In this document: positions 61,810 to 64,000 of the stretch, piece by piece | Position numbering within the stretch: position 1 is the stretch's first letter | How the letters are laid out: every line of letters starts with the position of its first letter | NCBI GenBank assembly: GCA_029261655.1 | Contig: JAJDAY010000022.1 | Coordinates: 163,944-227,943 of the forward strand | Reading direction: 5' to 3' | DNA: 64,000 nucleotides | From: Nitrospinaceae bacterium | Lineage (GTDB): Bacteria; Nitrospinota; Nitrospinia; Nitrospinales; VA-1 | Program-made: the position numbers and the translations under genes | The notes under the pieces: model-generated | Seen by the model: only the letters and a program-made list of their open reading frames with translations | The model's database searches: none | What the model was told of the DNA's origin: nothing

Positions 61810-63342
61810 TCAGGTGGTGGTGATTTTGTATTTCTCCTGATGCAGTTTTTGATTGATCTGGAAACTGATCTCTATATTATATTTTTCCTGGGTTTCTTCC
61901 AGGAAAGAGCCTTCCTCCTCAAACATCAGATCATAGATGGCCGGATGAACTTCAACGTTGATGGACTTCCCGTCCCTGTTCTGGCAGACCATTTTTTGAA
62001 TTTCCCGGACAATTTCATAGCAGATGGTAGTTGTGGATTTAATGAACCCTTTTCCTCCGCAATAAAAACAAGGGTCGCACAGGGTTTGCGTGAGACTTTC
62101 ACGCACTCTTTTGCGAGTCATTTCGGCCAACCCCAATTCGGAGATTTTTAGAATCCGGGTTCTGGATCTGTCCGCCTTTAAAGCCTGTTGCAATGCGTTC
62201 CAGACGATTTCCTTACTCTCCTCACTGACCATGTCGATGAAATCCACGATGATGATGCCGCCAATATTTCTCAGCCGCAGTTGATAGACAACCTCCCGGA
62301 CCGCCTCAAGATTGGTTTTTAATATCGTTTCTTCAGGGTCGGAATGGCCCACAAATTTTCCTGTATTGACATCAATTGCAACCAGCGCTTCCGTCTGGTC
62401 GATCGATATAAACCCTCCCGACTTGAGCCAGACCTTGCGGTCCAGGGAACGGTTGATTTCGATCTCCAGCCCATTGTGTTCAAAGATAGGTATGGGACTG
62501 TCATGCAGTGCGATTCTTTCAACGAGATGCGGAAGATATTCGGAACAAAACTCAATGCACTTCTGGTAATCATCTTTGGAATCGATCACCAGCCTGGCCC
62601 CGTCCTGAGCAAATAAATCGCGAATAGAACGGAATATCAGGTTGAAGTCCTCGTGCAACAAACGGGGGCCTCCGCTCCCGTCAGAATTTTTTCCCAGATT
62701 CTCCCAAAGCCGATGCAAAAAATTGAGGTCCGGTAAGAAGTCATCCTTTTGACAGCCCAGCCCCGCGGTCCGAACGATGTATCCTTCTCCAGGGTTTCCA
62801 ATATCCGCCAGCAAACCCCTCAGGCGCTCCTTTTCGCCTTCATCTTCTATCCGACGGGAAACATTGATATGATTCACCGTGGGCATATAAACCACATACC
62901 GTCCGGGGAGACTGATATAGGTGGTGATGCGGGCGCCCTTGGTCCCCAGCGGGTTTTTGGCCACCTGCACAATGATTTTCTGACCTTCCGTCAGCAGATC
63001 CTGAATGGGAATTCCGTGGTCGAGGTTTCTTTGCGGCTTGTCCTCACCTTCTTTTTCCATAGCCGGGGCCAGGGGAATGCCATTGCCCTCAGAGTCGTCG
63101 AGATCAAGCATGTCGAGGACATCGATATCCCCGACATATAAAAACCCGGCTTTTTCCAATCCCAAATCGACAAAAGCCACCTGCATTCCCGGAAGAATTT
63201 TGGTGACCAGCCCCTGATAAATATTTCCGACAATTCCCTTATTGGACTTGTGCTCAATGAACAACTCGACCAACTGGTTGTTTTCCATCAATGCAACCCG
63301 GATTTCTCGAGGATTGGAATTTATTATGATTTCGGAGTGCAT
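61810..63342 (-). CDS. rng: Ribonuclease G/E family endoribonuclease
   Basis: A 510-residue RNase G-type enzyme. The S1 domain is near 30-130 (GNIYQGLVTKILPGMQVAFV), with an acidic insertion (VLDMLDLDDSEGNGI). The catalytic aspartates lie in EALVAIDVNTGKFVG near 300 and GGIIIVDFIDM near 345. The zinc link has CDPCFYCGGKG near 407, a CX2CX2C form where the usual CPxC has phenylalanine for proline. It processes rRNA and degrades mRNA. I start it at ATG 63342 rather than the TTG at 63363, with AGGA eleven bases upstream. The E. coli RNase E C-terminal scaffold is absent. Confidence 0.93.
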   Translation of the reverse strand: MHSEIIINSNPREIRVALMENNQLVELFIEHKSNKGIVGNIYQGLVTKILPGMQVAFVDLGLEKAGFLYVGDIDVLDMLDLDDSEGNGIPLAPAMEKEGEDKPQRNLDHGIPIQDLLTEGQKIIVQVAKNPLGTKGARITTYISLPGRYVVYMPTVNHINVSRRIEDEGEKERLRGLLADIGNPGEGYIVRTAGLGCQKDDFLPDLNFLHRLWENLGKNSDGSGGPRLLHEDFNLIFRSIRDLFAQDGARLVIDSKDDYQKCIEFCSEYLPHLVERIALHDSPIPIFEHNGLEIEINRSLDRKVWLKSGGFISIDQTEALVAIDVNTGKFVGHSDPEETILKTNLEAVREVVYQLRLRNIGGIIIVDFIDMVSEESKEIVWNALQQALKADRSRTRILKISELGLAEMTRKRVRESLTQTLCDPCFYCGGKGFIKSTTTICYEIVREIQKMVCQNRDGKSINVEVHPAIYDLMFEEEGSFLEETQEKYNIEISFQINQKLHQEKYKITTT

Positions 63343-63485
63343 GAACCCGTTATTCCTAAACAAGGTTAATCACCGTTTCAGGAAAAAGGACTCGCCCCTT
63401 TAAAGACCAGGGGATGATTTCGTGTCCTGTCTTCTTTAAGAAACTGCGCTGGAGAAAGGGAATATTTTCGGTTTTAGGGTGGGGA

Positions 63486-63494
63486 ATTATAGCA
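63486..63494 (-). promoter_or_regulatory. Extended -10 promoter element upstream of the RNase G/E gene
   Basis: On the minus strand TGC followed by a perfect TATAAT (63491-63486) forms an extended -10; no good -35 is seen. Transcription would start near 63479, leaving an untranslated leader of about 137 bases. Long leaders are used by RNase E genes for self-control. Confidence 0.45.
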
Positions 63495-63586
63495 TGTAAA
63501 ATCCGCCCTTGGGAGAGGGAATGCGCCTAATTTTCGAAATCTGTTCAAAAGTCAGGCTTTTCCATCTGAGGGTTTTCTGATACAGG

Positions 63587-64000
63587 TCAATGGACCATTC
63601 GCCGCATTTCGATATTCAATAATAATCCGAGAGCAAAGAAATTGGTGATCAAAGCAGACCCGCCGTAACTTAAGAGAGGCAGAGGAAGCCCCGTTATTGG
63701 AAAAAATCCAATGGTCATTCCTATATTGAAGACGATATAAAAAGTGAGGGAGCTGATGATTCCAAGCGCCAGGAACAGTCCAAACCGGTCCGCCGCCCGA
63801 AACGCGATATTCAATCCCTTGAGAATGATAAAAAGAAACGTACCCAGAAGAACCACCACCCCTATGAACCCGGTCTCCTCCGCATAAACGGAAAAAATGA
63901 AATCGGTATGTTTTTCAGGGAGAAAGTTGAGCCGGCTTTGCGTTCCCGCAAAAAACCCTTTTCCCCAGAATCCCCCCGAACCGATCGCGATTTTCGATTG
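63587..64000 (-). CDS. rodA: RodA-type SEDS peptidoglycan glycosyltransferase, 5' part beyond window
   Basis: The last 138 codons of a minus-strand gene; the 5' part lies beyond the right edge. SGGFWGKGFFAGTQSRLNFL, then LPEKHTDFIFSVYAEETGF, then FPITGLPLPLLSYGGSALI are the signature loops of SEDS proteins, including the FPITGLPLP block specific for RodA over FtsW. At least three transmembrane helices are visible, and the end is IEMRRMVH. RodA polymerises peptidoglycan with a class B penicillin-binding protein during cell elongation. The RNase G/E gene follows on the same strand after its own promoter, an order also known from the rodA-rng/mre regions of other bacteria. Confidence 0.92.
   Translation of the reverse strand, partial: QSKIAIGSGGFWGKGFFAGTQSRLNFLPEKHTDFIFSVYAEETGFIGVVVLLGTFLFIILKGLNIAFRAADRFGLFLALGIISSLTFYIVFNIGMTIGFFPITGLPLPLLSYGGSALITNFFALGLLLNIEMRRMVH

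Noticed and set aside
1..64000. CRISPR arrays, insertion sequences, prophage genes
   Set aside because: I looked for regularly spaced direct repeats, transposases, integrases and phage structural genes on both strands and saw none.

Overview
The window looks like chromosomal DNA from a Gram-negative bacterium of middling GC content. Outer-membrane functions are present: a BtuB-type TonB receptor, an LpxR-type beta-barrel, a BamE-like lipoprotein and a LolD/MacB-type ABC exporter. A NarK-type nitrate/nitrite carrier and an oxygen-requiring BluB domain suggest an organism that handles nitrogen oxides and meets oxygen. A marine Nitrospinota or deltaproteobacterium-like lineage would fit, but this is inference from gene content only; no rRNA or marker gene in the window settles it.

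Region 1 (1-30.7 kb) is a surface-glycan or exopolysaccharide locus. It starts with a large membrane protein on the minus strand that runs off the left edge. After that nearly everything is on the plus strand: GT2 and GT4 glycosyltransferases, three class I SAM methyltransferases, a DegT-type sugar aminotransferase, an NAD-dependent sugar epimerase, a WecD-like GNAT, a NodU-type carbamoyltransferase, a cobalamin-type radical SAM enzyme with a flavin reductase next to it, and several polytopic GT-C-like proteins. Three of these (left edge, 16.9 kb, 23.2 kb) are paralogues. The gene at 7.26 kb is a free-standing copy of their periplasmic C-terminal module, and the 23.2 kb paralogue lacks that module. 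The locus ends with a DUF2079 protein and a 1339-residue unknown membrane protein.

Region 2 (30.7-41 kb, minus strand) is a compact cobalamin locus of two tandem operons, each headed by a cobalamin riboswitch. Operon A is btuB, an S-component-like membrane protein, cobB, cobO, cobT. Operon B is cobS, a cobU-bluB fusion, cobD, cbiB. Together they cover corrinoid uptake, adenosylation, a,c-amidation, aminopropanol attachment, nucleotide-loop assembly and lower-ligand synthesis. The two riboswitches appear to use different output devices: a Shine-Dalgarno hairpin for btuB and a transcription terminator for cobS.

Region 3 (41-50.7 kb) holds an LpxR-like protein, tRNA-Val(CAC), small unknowns, an SDR, and a second sugar/lipid cluster: an atypical CDP-paratose-epimerase-like protein, a methyltransferase-GT2 fusion, a membrane-anchored B12-binding radical SAM protein, a phosphomannomutase/phosphoglucomutase and a VOC protein.

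Region 4 (50.7-64 kb) is mostly housekeeping: MEMO1-like protein, an exported Pcm, a MoeB-rhodanese fusion, an aminotransferase, an ABC exporter pair, NarK-like MFS carrier, BamE-like lipoprotein, RNase G/E and the C-terminal end of RodA. An AT-rich orphan gene of unknown function (58.8 kb) sits among them and is the best candidate for an acquired accessory gene.
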